DNA of 64,000 nt, taken from contig JALIZF010001778.1 in the NCBI GenBank assembly GCA_029948255.1, forward strand, positions 62,001 to 126,000, written 5' to 3'. The stretch comes from Telmatactis stephensoni (taxonomy: Eukaryota; Cnidaria; Anthozoa; Actiniaria; Isophelliidae). A program made the position numbers and the translations under genes. Below, in pieces: positions 49,177 to 62,500 of the stretch. The notes under the pieces are model-generated. The model was not told the origin of the DNA. It ran no database searches and saw only the letters and a list, made by a program, of their open reading frames with translations. The first letter of the stretch is position 1; each line of letters starts with the position of its first letter.

Positions 49177-50598
49177 TCACTTTTTATCCGAGTCTTCAAT
49201 TTCTTGGAGCATCTCTGTTATCTCGGGAGAACAAGAAACTAATTGTTTTTCTGAAGACGTTGAACCGGAAGATGAAACGGTTTCTTTTGCTTCCACTTTT
49301 CTTGCTTCTATCTGTTGAACGACTTTGCTTTCTTCCACTGTTTGTCCCTCAGTCTTTTTACTTGTCATTTCAGTGCGTTTGCTCATCGTTTGTTGCGTTG
49401 AACTGGTAACTTTGGTGAAACCTTCACTTCCAGGTGATTCTCCCGCAAATTGGAAATTTCCCCAAGAAGGAAAATCGGGTTGCTGACCAAACTGTTTTTC
49501 AGGAAATTGGGGCCTTTCCACTGAAGATGAAATTGCAGCTCGTTGCCCAAACTGAAACGTGCCTCGTGGAAAAAATCCTGCAGATTGTCGTTGCAAAAGA
49601 GCTTGGTTAAATATTGAGGGGGGAGATGACGAAGAAATTTCTTGAAATTGAGGATCTTGAGGTTTAGCTTCCGAAGATGACGAGATGGCTTTGTCTTGTA
49701 GGGTGTGTTCTGCGTCTTTGGTTTCTTTAGTTGAAACTTCAGCTTTTTGCTGTTGGTGAGTCTGTGATGTCGCAGTTGTTTCTACACGTGAAGTGGTAAT
49801 CGTGGTACTTTGCTGACGAACGTCACGCTTGGTAATGGTACTTGATGTGTGAATACTTTGCTGTATAACTTTGGATTGCGTATCGCTGGAGAGCTCATTC
49901 CTCGAAGGAGACGAGGTTGCCAGATCCTGGGTATTTTCTGGCATTGGTACAAGTGCTTTTTCCTCAGACTCTGATAAATCGTCTGATGTATCTTTTGGTT
50001 TTACATCTTCTGGCTCATCTGATGTTGGCTTGTCGGTGCTTTTTCCATCATCCTCATTATGGGTAGTACTAGACGGGAGCTCTTGAGAAGTGCACTCCTG
50101 AAATGTTTTTTTGAACGCATTTGCGATCTCTGCTGTTTTAAATCGAACAGCTAATTGTTCAGGCTTGGCTTCTTCCTCTGAAATATCGGCAAGTGTTTGC
50201 CAGACCCAAGATCGGTCAGAACTTCCATTAGGTTTCAATTCCATATCAGGGGTTATGATATGATTTGCACACACCTTGTGGGTATGATCACGTCTCATCA
50301 CAATACGAGCGCGTCTATTACTTGAAAGAATCTTTAATTCGCCAGTACCACGTTCTTTCCATTGTTTTAAATCTTTATCATATCGATACATCCTTGCACG
50401 CTCTTTAAACGAAACGTCTTCCTCTTCTTCTCCGGTAACCACCTCTACCTTTTCAGGCAGTGGAATTAGAGGATCAAAATGGATGTGATCACCAGAAACG
50501 TTGTGATATCCTTCTTCATCGTGGTCTTCATCTTCTTTGCCATCATGAGCTGGTTTGGGATCATTCAAGCCTTTGAAAGAGAAAGGTGCGGTGGAGGA
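49177..50598 (-). CDS. RANBP2 C-terminal part: RanBD6 and FG tail (shifted frame)
   Basis: It continues RANBP2 after the frame change. RanBD6 spans about 50490-50090 (HIHFDPLIPLPEKVEV, RARMYRYD, KQWKERGTGELKIL, MRRDHTHKVCANH, SWVWQTLADISEEE). A Ser/Thr/Glu-rich tail with FGQ/FQFG motifs follows, ending EITEMLQEIEDSDKK. Conservation of RanBD6 suggests it is normally translated. Confidence 0.8.
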   Translation of the reverse strand, partial: SSTAPFSFKGLNDPKPAHDGKEDEDHDEEGYHNVSGDHIHFDPLIPLPEKVEVVTGEEEEDVSFKERARMYRYDKDLKQWKERGTGELKILSSNRRARIVMRRDHTHKVCANHIITPDMELKPNGSSDRSWVWQTLADISEEEAKPEQLAVRFKTAEIANAFKKTFQECTSQELPSSTTHNEDDGKSTDKPTSDEPEDVKPKDTSDDLSESEEKALVPMPENTQDLATSSPSRNELSSDTQSKVIQQSIHTSSTITKRDVRQQSTTITTSRVETTATSQTHQQQKAEVSTKETKDAEHTLQDKAISSSSEAKPQDPQFQEISSSSPPSIFNQALLQRQSAGFFPRGTFQFGQRAAISSSVERPQFPEKQFGQQPDFPSWGNFQFAGESPGSEGFTKVTSSTQQTMSKRTEMTSKKTEGQTVEESKVVQQIEARKVEAKETVSSSGSTSSEKQLVSCSPEITEMLQEIEDSDKK

Positions 50599-53500
50599 TT
50601 GAAGCGCCAAAGAGATTTGATTTAGCTGCTGCATCGCCAAATGATAGCGAAGAAACTGATTGAGTACCAAATAGAAATCCTGTCTTGGGTTTTTCTTCAG
50701 CAATAGACTCTTCAGTCGAGTCACACTCATCACTAGTTTTCTTGTCCTTTGACTCCTGCACAGTTTTAGATTGAATGTTGACTAATTGGTCTTCTTTCTT
50801 GGATTCTCCACATGCTTGGCAATTTTGTTCTGCAACAGGATTGGAAACATAACATGAGGCACACTTCAAGTATGCAGTTGAAACATTTGTATCAAAAGTT
50901 TCAATTGCAGAGTCGTTTAAAAGTTCACCTGCATCGGATAGCTTTCTTCCGATCTCCTGCAAGGCCTTGGGCATCTGTACTGGATGTTCAACTTTCTCAT
51001 CATCATCAACACCTTCACTGTTACTAGGTTGGTCTGATTTGGAATCTTCCACGGACTCCCTCTGCATTTCTTGTTGGCATTCCTCAAATACGTTTTTGAA
51101 GTCCTTTGCAACATCTGAAGATTTAAACCTTACAGCAAATTTTTCAGACGTTGGCTCTTCCTCAGAGACGTCTGCTAAAGTATGCCACACCCATGAGCGG
51201 TCATTACCAGCATTTGGTACAAGACTCATATCAGTGGTAATATTGTGATTTGCACAGAGTTTGTGGATCTGGTCTCTTCTCATAAGTACTCTAAATTTAT
51301 TGGCATCTTTGAGCTTGAGGATTTTAATATCTCCAGTTCCTCGCTCCTTCCATATAGAAGTTGGTTGATCAAATCTGTATAACTTGGCACGATGACTGAA
51401 GAGTTTTTTTTCCTTCTCTTCGCCTGTTGATACTTCAACTTTAGGAAGCTGTACAATAGGCTCAAAATGAATATCGCGTTCCTCATCTGGATGTTCCTCA
51501 TCTCCTTCCTTGGAATTAGAGCTAAACACTTGTGAACCTTTGCCTGCAAACCCTTTTGTTGGTTTGTTGCTTCCAAATTGAAATCCTTTACCAGCAACAT
51601 CAGAAAATGAGGCAAAAGGCTGCGATGACGAAGATCCAAACACAGCAGCGAGTTTTGGAGACTCTTTATTGGCATCTTTGTTTTGCTCAACATGTTGCTT
51701 GGTGGTGTCTGTGACACTATCAAGTTCTTTCTTTGAATTTTTAGAATCCTTTAAATCATGTGGTTTTCTCTGATACAAGAAGAATCCTTCTGGAAGCATA
51801 AGAGCTTTAGCACGGTTCTTTTCTTCATTACTAGGTTCAAAAACTGAAGTAATTAATGGGTCACTTTCTTCAGGTGCAGTTCCAGAACTACTCACGTTTT
51901 GGTTGTTTGATTCTGGAATAATTTCTTGTATTTCAGGTAAACTTGTAGAATCAGCTTCAGCCTTAGTGACATCGTTTTTCTCTGTTAAGACAGTTAGGTC
52001 TGTCCCTTCCTTTTCAGAACTACAAATGTCATCTTTGACTGGAAGAGGATCTTTGGATATGTCTTTTTCTTTTGATTTTGTTTCAACACTGATTTGCGGA
52101 GCAGTAACAGAAATATTAGGGTCTTTACTTTGAGCAGAAAAGTTGTCAGCTGAGTTTGAGGAACTTGCTTGTTCTTTAGCAGTACTTGTCAAACCAAATG
52201 AAAATTGACCTGGGCTATCACTTGCTTTGGAGCCAAATGAAAATCCAGTAGGCTTGGGATCTCCAAACTGTTGCTCGCCATCAACTTTGTCTTTCTCTCC
52301 TTCACTTGGTTCAGGAAAAGAAACTTGAGGAAACGAAAATCCAGACTGGCCAAAAGAGACTGGTTTTTGATTTGCAGTGCTTAAAGGATTGAAGGAGAAT
52401 CCACTTGGCACTGAAGTACCAAAGTTGAAGGATGGCTGTGCTGTTGAAGGTTTCTCGCCTGGTTTAGGCGTTTGACAAGCAGCACAAACTGTTAAGTTTG
52501 AGATGTTGGAAACAAGACACGCTTCACACTCCCATGAACCTGGCTTAGGTTTGAATTTATCAATCAAAGATTCTTTGCTTTTGGTATCGCCTGAAACATC
52601 ACCACTATCTTTGCCTTGCTTGTGGCCTGGTTTAGGCGTTTGACAAGCAGCACAAACTGTTAAGTTTGAGATGTTGGAAACAAGACACGCTTCACACTCC
52701 CACGAACCTGGCTTAGGTTTGAATTTATCCATCAAAGGTTCTTTGCTTTTGGTATCGCCTGAAACATCACCACTATCTTTGCCTTGCTTGTGGCCTGGTT
52801 TAGGCGTTTGACAAGCAGCACAAACTGTTAAGTTTGAGATGTTGGAAACAAGACACGCTTCACACTCCCACGAACCTGGCTTAGGTTTGAATTTATCCAT
52901 CAAAGGTTCTTTGCTTTTGGTATCGCCTGAAACATCACCACTATCTTTGCCTTGCTTGTGGCCTGGTTTAGGCGTTTGACAAGCAGCACAAACTGTTAAG
53001 TTTGAGATGTTGGAAACAAGACACGCTTCACACTCCCACGAACCTGGCTTAGGTTTGAATTTATCCATCAAAGGCTCTTTGCTTTTGGTATCGCCTGAAA
53101 CATCACCACTATCTTTACCTTGCTCGTGACTTGATTGAGTACTCTCCTCGGGTTTATTATGAGTGTCAACATTTGGGGAGGCCAATGAAAATCCAAACGA
53201 GAATGGCTTTTGATTGTCTCCACCAGAGGAACCAAAACTGAATCCAGTAGATTTAGGACCTGCAGTTCCAAACGAAAAAGGCTTTTGGTTGTCGTTATTA
53301 GAGGAACCAAAAGTGAAACCAGTGGGTTTTGTAATTCCAACAGACGATAATGCCTTGGTCTCACCACTTGAGGATGAAACTGCATTTGAACTTACATCTG
53401 ATCTCCGAGTCTGGCAAGCAATACAGCTTGTATGTTCAGCTTCATTTTGGACAAAGCATGCTTCGCATTCCCATGTTCCAGCCTTAGGTTGAAATTTATC

Positions 53501-56500
53501 CATAACAGAACTATCTGATAGAGGTGTTTTAGATCCAAATGTGAGAGGACTTTGGTTTTCGTTCTTAGTAGTGCCAAATGAAAACCCAGTAGGCTTTGGA
53601 CCACTTAAGCTGGATAATGATGATGGCTGTTCTGATTCAGGCGGTGCTGCTCCAAAACTGAATGGACTTTGCTTAGAAAGACCAAAAGAAAATCCATTAG
53701 GTTCTGGGCCTGATGATGGTTGACTTGATGACGAAGTAGCGACTGTACCACGACTAGTTCTTTTTGTTTGACAGGCAGCACAAGATGTAGAATCAGGCTT
53801 GTTTTTTACAAGACATGCATCACACTCCCACTCTCCAGGTTTTGGCTTAAACATGTCCGCCAAAGACATCTGACTTACAGGAACACTTGACGAAGGTTCG
53901 GGCTTAGAATTGGCAGTTCCAAAATTAAAGGTAAATCCAGAACTATGAGGGGGCTTGAGAGGAGCACCCAGCTGAAACTTTGGCTGATCCTTTAAAGAGT
54001 CAGAGGTTTTCTGTGGAATGGAGCCTGGTTTTGGAGTCTGGCATGCAACGCAACTTGTCGATTCTTGTTCATTTGAAACACAACATACTTCGCACTCCCA
54101 CATTCCTGGTTTGAGCTTAAATTTATCCATAAATGACTGTGCACCTTTGTCTGGTTGATCAGCAGGCTCGTATCCACTTTCATGTGCAGGAATTTCATCT
54201 TCCTTGCTTGGTGCAGTTTTCAGTTGTTTCACTTTCTCTTGGCATTCTTCAAACGTCCTCTTGAATTCGTGAGCAATAGTTTCCAATTTGAAACGCACTG
54301 CTAGCTGCTCTTGTTTGACTTCTTCATCAGAATAATCCGCCAACGTTGTCCACACCCAGGTTTTATTATTGGTGCCCGGCAAGAGCTTCATCTCGGGTGT
54401 TATATAGTGGTTGGCACAGATCTTTAAGATGTGATCCCTTCTCATCAAAATACGAATACGACCATCTCTCTTATTGTTAAGTATTTTAATATCTCCTACA
54501 CCGCGCTCTTTCCATTGCTTAGACTCTTTGTCAAACCTGTAAAGCTTTGAACGATGGGAGAATGCTACATCTTCATCTTCTTCTCCAGACTTGACCTCGA
54601 TTTTCTCAGGTAAAGGTATGATGGGTTCAAAGTGTGGGTCAATGTTATGATGGTCTTCGCTTTCGCTTTCCTTTCTGGGAGATGGCGAGGATGAGAAGAT
54701 TTGGGAGCCAGCACTTTCAAATTCTTTCTTATCGTCTTTTCCTTTGAGCTCTGGGCTCGTAGAAAGGTTGGCAGCAACGGTTGCAAATGACAATGATGAG
54801 ATACTTGCTGAACCAAACAGGAAGCCGGTAGTTGGAGACTTTTCTTTGCTGATTGGAGATTTTTCTTTATCTTCTTTTTGACTGTAAATATAAAAGACAA
54901 TATTATACAAAATAATAAGCAAAAAAAAAACCCTGATAGGATAGTATGCTTACCTTTCTCCCTGTTTTGGAGGGCTGAGAATTGGTTCTTGTGAAGAGTC
55001 TTTAGTGTGAAGGTCACTTTTATCATCGCTCGACTGCCGAGGTGGTTCCTGGTTTGCCTTTACAGCTGCAATGTCTGGATCCGATGCATCTTTCTTAGCT
55101 TGTTCACATTTCTCGTTTTTTTCTTGATCTGACGCAATATCTTCTTGTAGTCCAGCCTCATTTCTCGCTTTGACAAAAGCTTGTTTAAATTCATCAGCGA
55201 TCTCATTGGACTTAAAACGAATAGCTAATGTTTCAGGCTTTGGAACTTCATCAGCAAAATCTGCTTGAGTGTTCCATACCCACGACTTTTCAGTTTTAGG
55301 CTTAAGTTCCATTTCTGAGGTAATTTGATGGTTAAGACAAATTTTAAAGACATTGTCACGACGCATCAAAATACGGCGTTTTCCAGATTTGTGATTTTTT
55401 AGGATTTTAACCTCACCAACACCACGCTCTTTCCATTGGTTCCCATCTGCATCATAACGAAACACTTTCGCTCTTTGACAGAAAAGGACTTCCTCATTTT
55501 CTTCACCGGTTGTTTTAGTCACCAACTTTGGGAGAGGAATAAGTGGTTCAAAATGAATTCTATCGTCTTCAGTTTCTGGATGTGAACCAGGAGATCCTGG
55601 TGAATTGGGCGACTGTGGTGATTTGACTGCACTCTTTACTGGCTTGGCTTCGAATGGCTTCAACTCCAACCTAAAGTTGAATTCTCCAGAAGAAGGAGAG
55701 CCAAAGACAAATCCCGAGGAAGATGTATCTTTAGCCTGGGCAGCTGCAGCCGGTGGTGAAGTCAGTGCTGGTTTGGAAGGAGATTTGGATAGTGGGCTCT
55801 TGTTTGGGCTTGTCATAGAGCGTCCTTCCTCCAAAGCTTCCTCAGGAGCATCAACTCGTCCAACTGTGAACTTAGGTTTTGTTCCGACTTTATTTTTCCC
55901 AACCTCTTTAAGGGGTATCAATTTAGGCACTGGTTTTTCATCGAGCTTCACAGACGCCGGCTTGCTTGACTGAACAGTATTGGGTGGATACTTCTTGGCA
56001 CTAATAGACTCCCTTTTTTCTGAGCCACAAGCCACACACATAGCGTCTTTATCACCGTTTTTACAATAGCAGCTATCACATATCCAGGTACCAACTATTT
56101 GTTGCACAGCCTGTAAGTGTACTTTCTTTTCAGTATTATCCCGTGGCAGGCTTTTCATGGCTAATGAAATCAAATCATCAAATACTTCCTTGAATTTTGC
56201 TGCGCTCTCTGGACTTTTAAAGCGTACAGCAAGTTTCTCCTGAGATGGAACTTCCTCAGAGAAATCTGAAAGAGTTTGCCAAATCCATGAACGTTCAGAA
56301 GTAGAGTTTGTCCTTAGTTCCATGTCTTTTGTGACCCAGTGGTTAGCACAAAGTTTACGAACTTGTTCTCTTCTCATAACAACTCTTCCTCGTCCACTTT
56401 TGTTGTCTAGAAGCAACTTAATCTCTCCAATGCCCCTTTCTTTCCACATAAAAGATGAGGTATCAAATCGGTAAAGTCGTGCTTGCTCTGAAAATAACAA

Positions 56501-59500
56501 GATATGATCTTCTTCGCCAGACTTAGTTTCAACAAGTTCAGGTAGAGATACCAGTGGTTTAAAGTGAATGTCAACTTCCTCAGATGGGTCTACATCTTCG
56601 TTTTCAGCTGCAGCAAAGAGCTGCTGGCCTGCCATCGGAAAAGCGTGATGATCTGAACCTTTCTTTGGTAGAGCCCAACCAGAGGATGCAGCAAATGAAG
56701 CAAACGATAATCCCTTGGTTTCCAATGAAGAACCAAAAACGGGTGATTTTTCTTTTTGGTTGGTTTCTTTGCCCTTTGGTTGACTTTTAGATGATGCGCT
56801 TTCTCTTTGTGATTTTTCAGGAGTTTCCTGTCCTAAGGCTGACCATTTGGCAGGACTACAGCCTAAGCAGCCTTGACAAGGCTCTGATCGAAGGTAATTG
56901 TAAAAGTTAGATGGCAACAAAAATTGTGATGCTTTATCTTGATCACCTTTTTGAGGACGAATTTGATAAATGATGGTACATTCGTCATCGGATGCTTGGC
57001 TTTTTTTCACAGCACTCCGGGCAGTCAAGAACTTTCTGCTAGAAATTCCAAGGTTTTGATTTAAATTAGTATTGGTTTCTGTGGATTTAACAGTAGGTGT
57101 ATTATTGCTGCTGATGGCATTCAGTGTTAGCAAGTCCTGTAGTGTTGGAGCTGCTCGAGAAACAGGTGTTTCAATCAGGGATTCATCATACTCTACTTCA
57201 CTGGATGCATAGCTTTCAGAATCTTCCTCAGATTCTGTTTCATCATAATCATCCGAGTAATCGTCAAAGTTATCTTCTAACTCTGCCCCAACTGGCTTAG
57301 TGGAAGACTCAAAGGGACCAGCTAAAGATGAAGACACTTGCTGGGTATGAGAATCAATGGGTGGAGCACTTTCACTAGGTTTTCCTTGTAACAGGGATAT
57401 TAACAACTCAGGACGCTGAGCCACTTGAGAGGCACTGGGAGGTGTCCCAGTAGAAGGCTTACCCTGAAAATTCCCTGCCATTTGGCTTAAAGTTAATGAG
57501 GCAGGAAATAATACTCCAGATGTTCCACCAGAAGGCCCAACGGCAGGTGCCATTCCAGCTAAAGGCTGAGTCTTGTGGAGATTTCCAAACTTGAATTTTT
57601 CCTCTGGTTGCTGTTGCCAGAACAACTGGGGCATGATTTTGGTCGCACTCACTGCTGGAGAAGCAGCTTGAGCAGCAGCAACAGACGGCTTTGCCTGTTC
57701 TTTTACGGCAGACTTTGCTGAGTCTTGGCTATTGGACACTTTGGCTGTGGCACTATCATCTTTTTCACCTTCATCATCACTAATACCAAATCCGGGTATT
57801 GCACCAGTTGGCGAAGAGGTAAACGTTAATGGCTTGTCTTGGATTTTATCTTGGTTATCTGGTGTTTTTGTGCCAAACACAGAAGGACCAAGAGAAAAAC
57901 TAAATGGTGAAGAATTCACTGTTGTACTTTCAGAAACTGTTGACACAGGTCGATCACCAAAGTTAGAAAAGCAAAGTGAAGGGGAAGACAATACTCCAGC
58001 CGATGCTGTTGCAGTGGAAACTCCAGAGGCAGCCAAAGGAGAGGGCGCTTGGGTTGGTCCAAAGCTGAATGTCAGTGGAGATCCAGATGAAGATGTCGGA
58101 TGATATGTAAAAGAAAATGGTGTAGGCTGTGAGAGGAAAGTGGACTTTTTGGGTTTTGTTTGATCTTCTTCTTTTCCCATGCTTGTTTGAGGACTGAAGA
58201 CAAATGGGAACCCAGTTGAATCAGTCCTTGTACTTGTTACTGAGGGCAAGCCACTTTGAGATCCAAATGAAAAACTTGAGTTCAAACCAAATGCTGGAGG
58301 TTGCGCATTCGCTTTCTGAGAACCAAAGCCAAAGTCTTTCCCTTTTCCATTTGTTTCAAAAAAAGGTTTGCTAGCGTCCTTAGGTGCTTTTACTTCTACA
58401 TTTACATCAGACGATGAGGGTTTTTCCATCTGACATGCAACACATGATTCTGCATTGGGTTCATTGTTTATTAAACAAATACTGCATTCCCAACTTCCAG
58501 GTTTAGGAATAAATTTCGAAAACAAAGGTAACTGAGCCACTTTTGATGCAACAGGCGCTACATCTTCAAGAGACCCTTTCTGTTTTCCATCAACACTACT
58601 TGTTGCAGCTTCCATGTCACCGCTCAATTTAGTGGCTCCACAGGCTGTACAGATTGTGATGTTTGAAGGATTTTTTCCACTGCAAATACTGCAATTCCAA
58701 GAAGTAGACTTTGATGGAGCACTTGCTTCTGTTTTGCACTTCTGAAGTCCAATAGGTTGTTTGGACGGAGTTTTTGTTGCACCACTTAGTTTTCGTTTGC
58801 ATTCTTCAAATACTTCCTTGAACTTAGCTGTCTCCTCTGGTAGTTTGAATTTCACTGCAAGCTGCTCAACTTGAGGAGTCTCATCAGCAAAATCTGCAAG
58901 AGTTGTCCACACCAGACTGTTCGTAGATCCTGATTTAAGTGGCTCTAGGTCCATTTCTGTTGTAATTAGATGGTTGGCACAAATCTTCAAAATGTGATCC
59001 CGTCTCATGAGGATTCTAAATCGTGACGAATCCTCTGAAGCAAGAATTTTCAAAGTTCCATGTCCTCTCTCCTTCCAAGCCTTATCATCTTTGATAAAGC
59101 GATAAAGCTTGGCACGTTTTTCAAACAAAACTTTTTCTTCTTCTTCTCCCGTTTTCTTGTCGACCTCTTTAGGTAATGTAATGATTGGTTCAAAGTGTAT
59201 GCCATCTTCAGTTGTTGAATCATGACGTGGGCTTCCTTCAAATGCTTCTTCCTCCTCTTCCTCTTCTTCTTCCTTCTCTTTTCTCTCCTGTTCTTGTCTC
59301 CTCTCTGGGCTGTTGGATTGACTTAATCCAGCAAAAAAGTTTGCATCTATTTTAGGCAACTCTGGTTTAGGTACTGGAGGAATTCTAGGTCCAAGGCGAG
59401 ATTTGGCCGACGGTTTAGCAAGTGGTGTTGACTCTACTGGAAAACCATTCAGTGGTGTCTGATTAAGTGAACCAGTTGGAGTTACTGATGTGCCGGATTG

Positions 59501-62500
59501 AGAAGCTGCAATGGGTGTGCCCAGAGGTACTGGACTGGCCAAAGACGATGGGGTGGCACGGTTGGTCACACTTGTAAGAGATGATGTACTTGTGAGGTTT
59601 GCAGGACTCATCAAACCAGAATATTGGCGAAGCTTTAGTTCTCGTATTTCAGACTGAAAGAAATCAAATTACAGTCAAAAAAACCTGAATATTATATTTA
59701 AAAAAATTGTGGGATGAAGTAGAAGAGGACTGATTTAGCAATAGAAGGAGAGTTTGCCAAGATATGTCAAAATGTACCTCAAGATTATGAACTTTATCAG
59801 TCAGATCCCGGACGTATTGGTCTCGTATTGCCATCTGTTCCTGAAGGTACCCATTATTCAAAGTCACCTCGCTCAACTTTGCAATCAAGTCTTTGGAACT
59901 TCCATCTTGTGGCTAGAAAAGAAAATTGATATTCAATAAGCATATCATGATTTTTGAATTATGCTAATCCTTTGCAAGAAATACAAAGTTGTTTGGCAAT
60001 GATGTTTTTCAAAACAGTTTAATTTTGACCTGGTCAAGCCAGAAGTTGTCCTCAGACTCTTGGACATCTGACACAGTGGTTGAGCTCCTACTTGCTTGGA
60101 AATCCAGTTGTCGAAAGTCGAGTTGTTTTTCTATTGGATACAGTGAAAAGTGAAAATTAATCAAACCAGCATGACACTTTGTAGTATTTACCAAAAAATT
60201 GGTGATTAAATGAGACAATAAAACGCTTAGCATACAAATAACTGCAACTCAAGTTGATACATGGTGTTCAAACAATACACAAGTCAAAATGCTCATCAAC
60301 TGGATTTCTTTTTAGAATAATCAATGTTTTCATCACCATCCTGACAAATTATCAATGACACCAGACGGCAAAGGTTGTATGCAAAACTTAAAGACATTTG
60401 CAGCAAAGATAAAATGAGAAAATATTGTTGCCTTACTTGTGCTTTTCTGCAGTTTGTTTGGATCTTCATTTAGTCTATCTTCAATTTCATTTAGCTCATC
60501 TTGAACAATCTGCCGTCGTCTCTGCAATAAAAACAATCATAACATTTTACAGAGATGTTAGAGAGTTCATCAAGTGGAAATGGACTTGAAAAATCATAAC
60601 ACTATTTAATAAAAAACTCCTTAGTCAACAAAGAAGTTTGTTGATGATGATGTTGATGATGATGATCATAATCAGCAGCATCATCAGACCTTAGTTTTTA
60701 ATCATGAGAGTGTCTATTTCTAAAGACTCAACCATATTTTCAAATACAACCTACCTCTTCAGTACCAACTTTTTCCATACATACAAGCAAAAGGTCCTTG
60801 GATTTGTTCAAGCAGTTGTAGTACTCTTGTGCTGGTGTACTTGAATGGGCTTCTGAACCAAGCTCTTCTGATGCTGCAGCTTGAGCTTCGACATTAGCTA
60901 AGTACTTGTATATCTGATGAAGGTATGAAATAGATTTTGATTATTATAAGCAAGGAAGGAAAGAAAGGAGGGAGAAAAGACGATGGAGAAAGGAGGCAGG
61001 GAAGGAGGGGGAAAAAAAAGAGGGCAGGAACGCAGGAAGGAAGGAAGGAGGAGGGGAGGGAGGATGTATGGCATGAATGGGGAGGGAAGGTATGGATAGA
61101 CCTGTTGGTAAGGGAGGAACAAGTACAGGAAGGATAAATGGATAGAAGAAATAACAGAAATGCAAGCAAAGACTTGTGTGAAGGGAGCAAGGTGACAAAC
61201 AAAGGAAGAAATTTAAGGAGGATGCAATCAAGAGAACAAAGAACAACAGCAAGATTGAAATGAGAAAAGGTGGAATGTTGTCACAGCTTCCATGGGTTGG
61301 TTGCTCAGACAAACGATGTTTAAAAATTGAATGATGTCTATCTATTGTCTAAAACAATGGAAAAACACTGGCTAAGGCTTAAGCACCGTTTATACAAACA
61401 GTACGTAATCCTGTGTATTTTGGCCATACCTGTGCTAGGTTCCACATGCCTTGGATTGTCTTGACTTGTTCAAACATTTCCATTGCATCTTCTATTCTAC
61501 CCTCTTTGATGGCTGCTTCACCTAGAATCAGTCGAGCTTTCTGGATGTTAAACTTGACATCAACCTTCTGTAAAACAAAGTTCACAAAGGTTGCTAGTGA
61601 GATATCAGGAAGCAAGAATTTGATCAAAATCAAAAATGGATTTATGAATAGCCTAATCTACCATATCTACTAACAAAACACAAACATAGAATTAAGAAAT
61701 TTAACGATATAAACTGAGCACGACCATACAATCAGACCAATATCTCTTTTACAATTGAAGGGTTCCCTGTGAAAATGACCCTAAGTGAATTTTCAATTGA
61801 TGCCCTGAAATTAATTTTTCCAGCATAGGAAAGTTAGTTATACCATTTTATGCCATTGAAAAAATATCAAAAAAAAGTCACTTACTAGGCTGTTTTCACA
61901 TGGAACTCTTCAATTGACCAATAACCTACTGATACCTGACTAACACATCAACCAACAACCTACTGGTATTTCTAATGGTCCCCCAAAATCTACTGCTACT
62001 AATGTTGAAAGACATGACAAACCTGAAGACCATCCTGCCAAGGGTCAAACAGTGGATCTTTTGGAACTGGAATATTTTCATTTCTGGAGAGAAAGAGAAG
62101 ATTATTAGTCAGTCGGTGAGCTCTGACTTCCGACACTTGTGCAGTCACCAAATTTTCATACTTGAAAAATTTATAAATTATTGCAAGAACAAACTAAGCA
62201 ATCTCCGAGTAGATCTCAAATTCTCTGCTTGGCAGGAGCCAGTAATACATGCCACAGAGAAATGTCTGTCTTGAAGCTAGCAGTATTTGTACAAAAATGT
62301 AACACAAAATATAAATGTTTTTTTTTATTCAGAAACAATGATGTAAGCCATACCTTTCAAGTTTCTCAAGCAAAACAAGAACTTCTCTCCAGTAATGCAG
62401 ACTTCTTGCCTGTAAGCTCTATCAATTAAAAAAAACACTTCCTGTGAGATAATACTAGAGCAAAATAAATGTCTCTAGAAAACTGCACAGCAAATTCCAC

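Noticed and set aside
60894..61312. Proline/serine/leucine-rich ORFs on minus
   Set aside because: Produced by the purine-rich simple repeat inside a RANBP2 intron.
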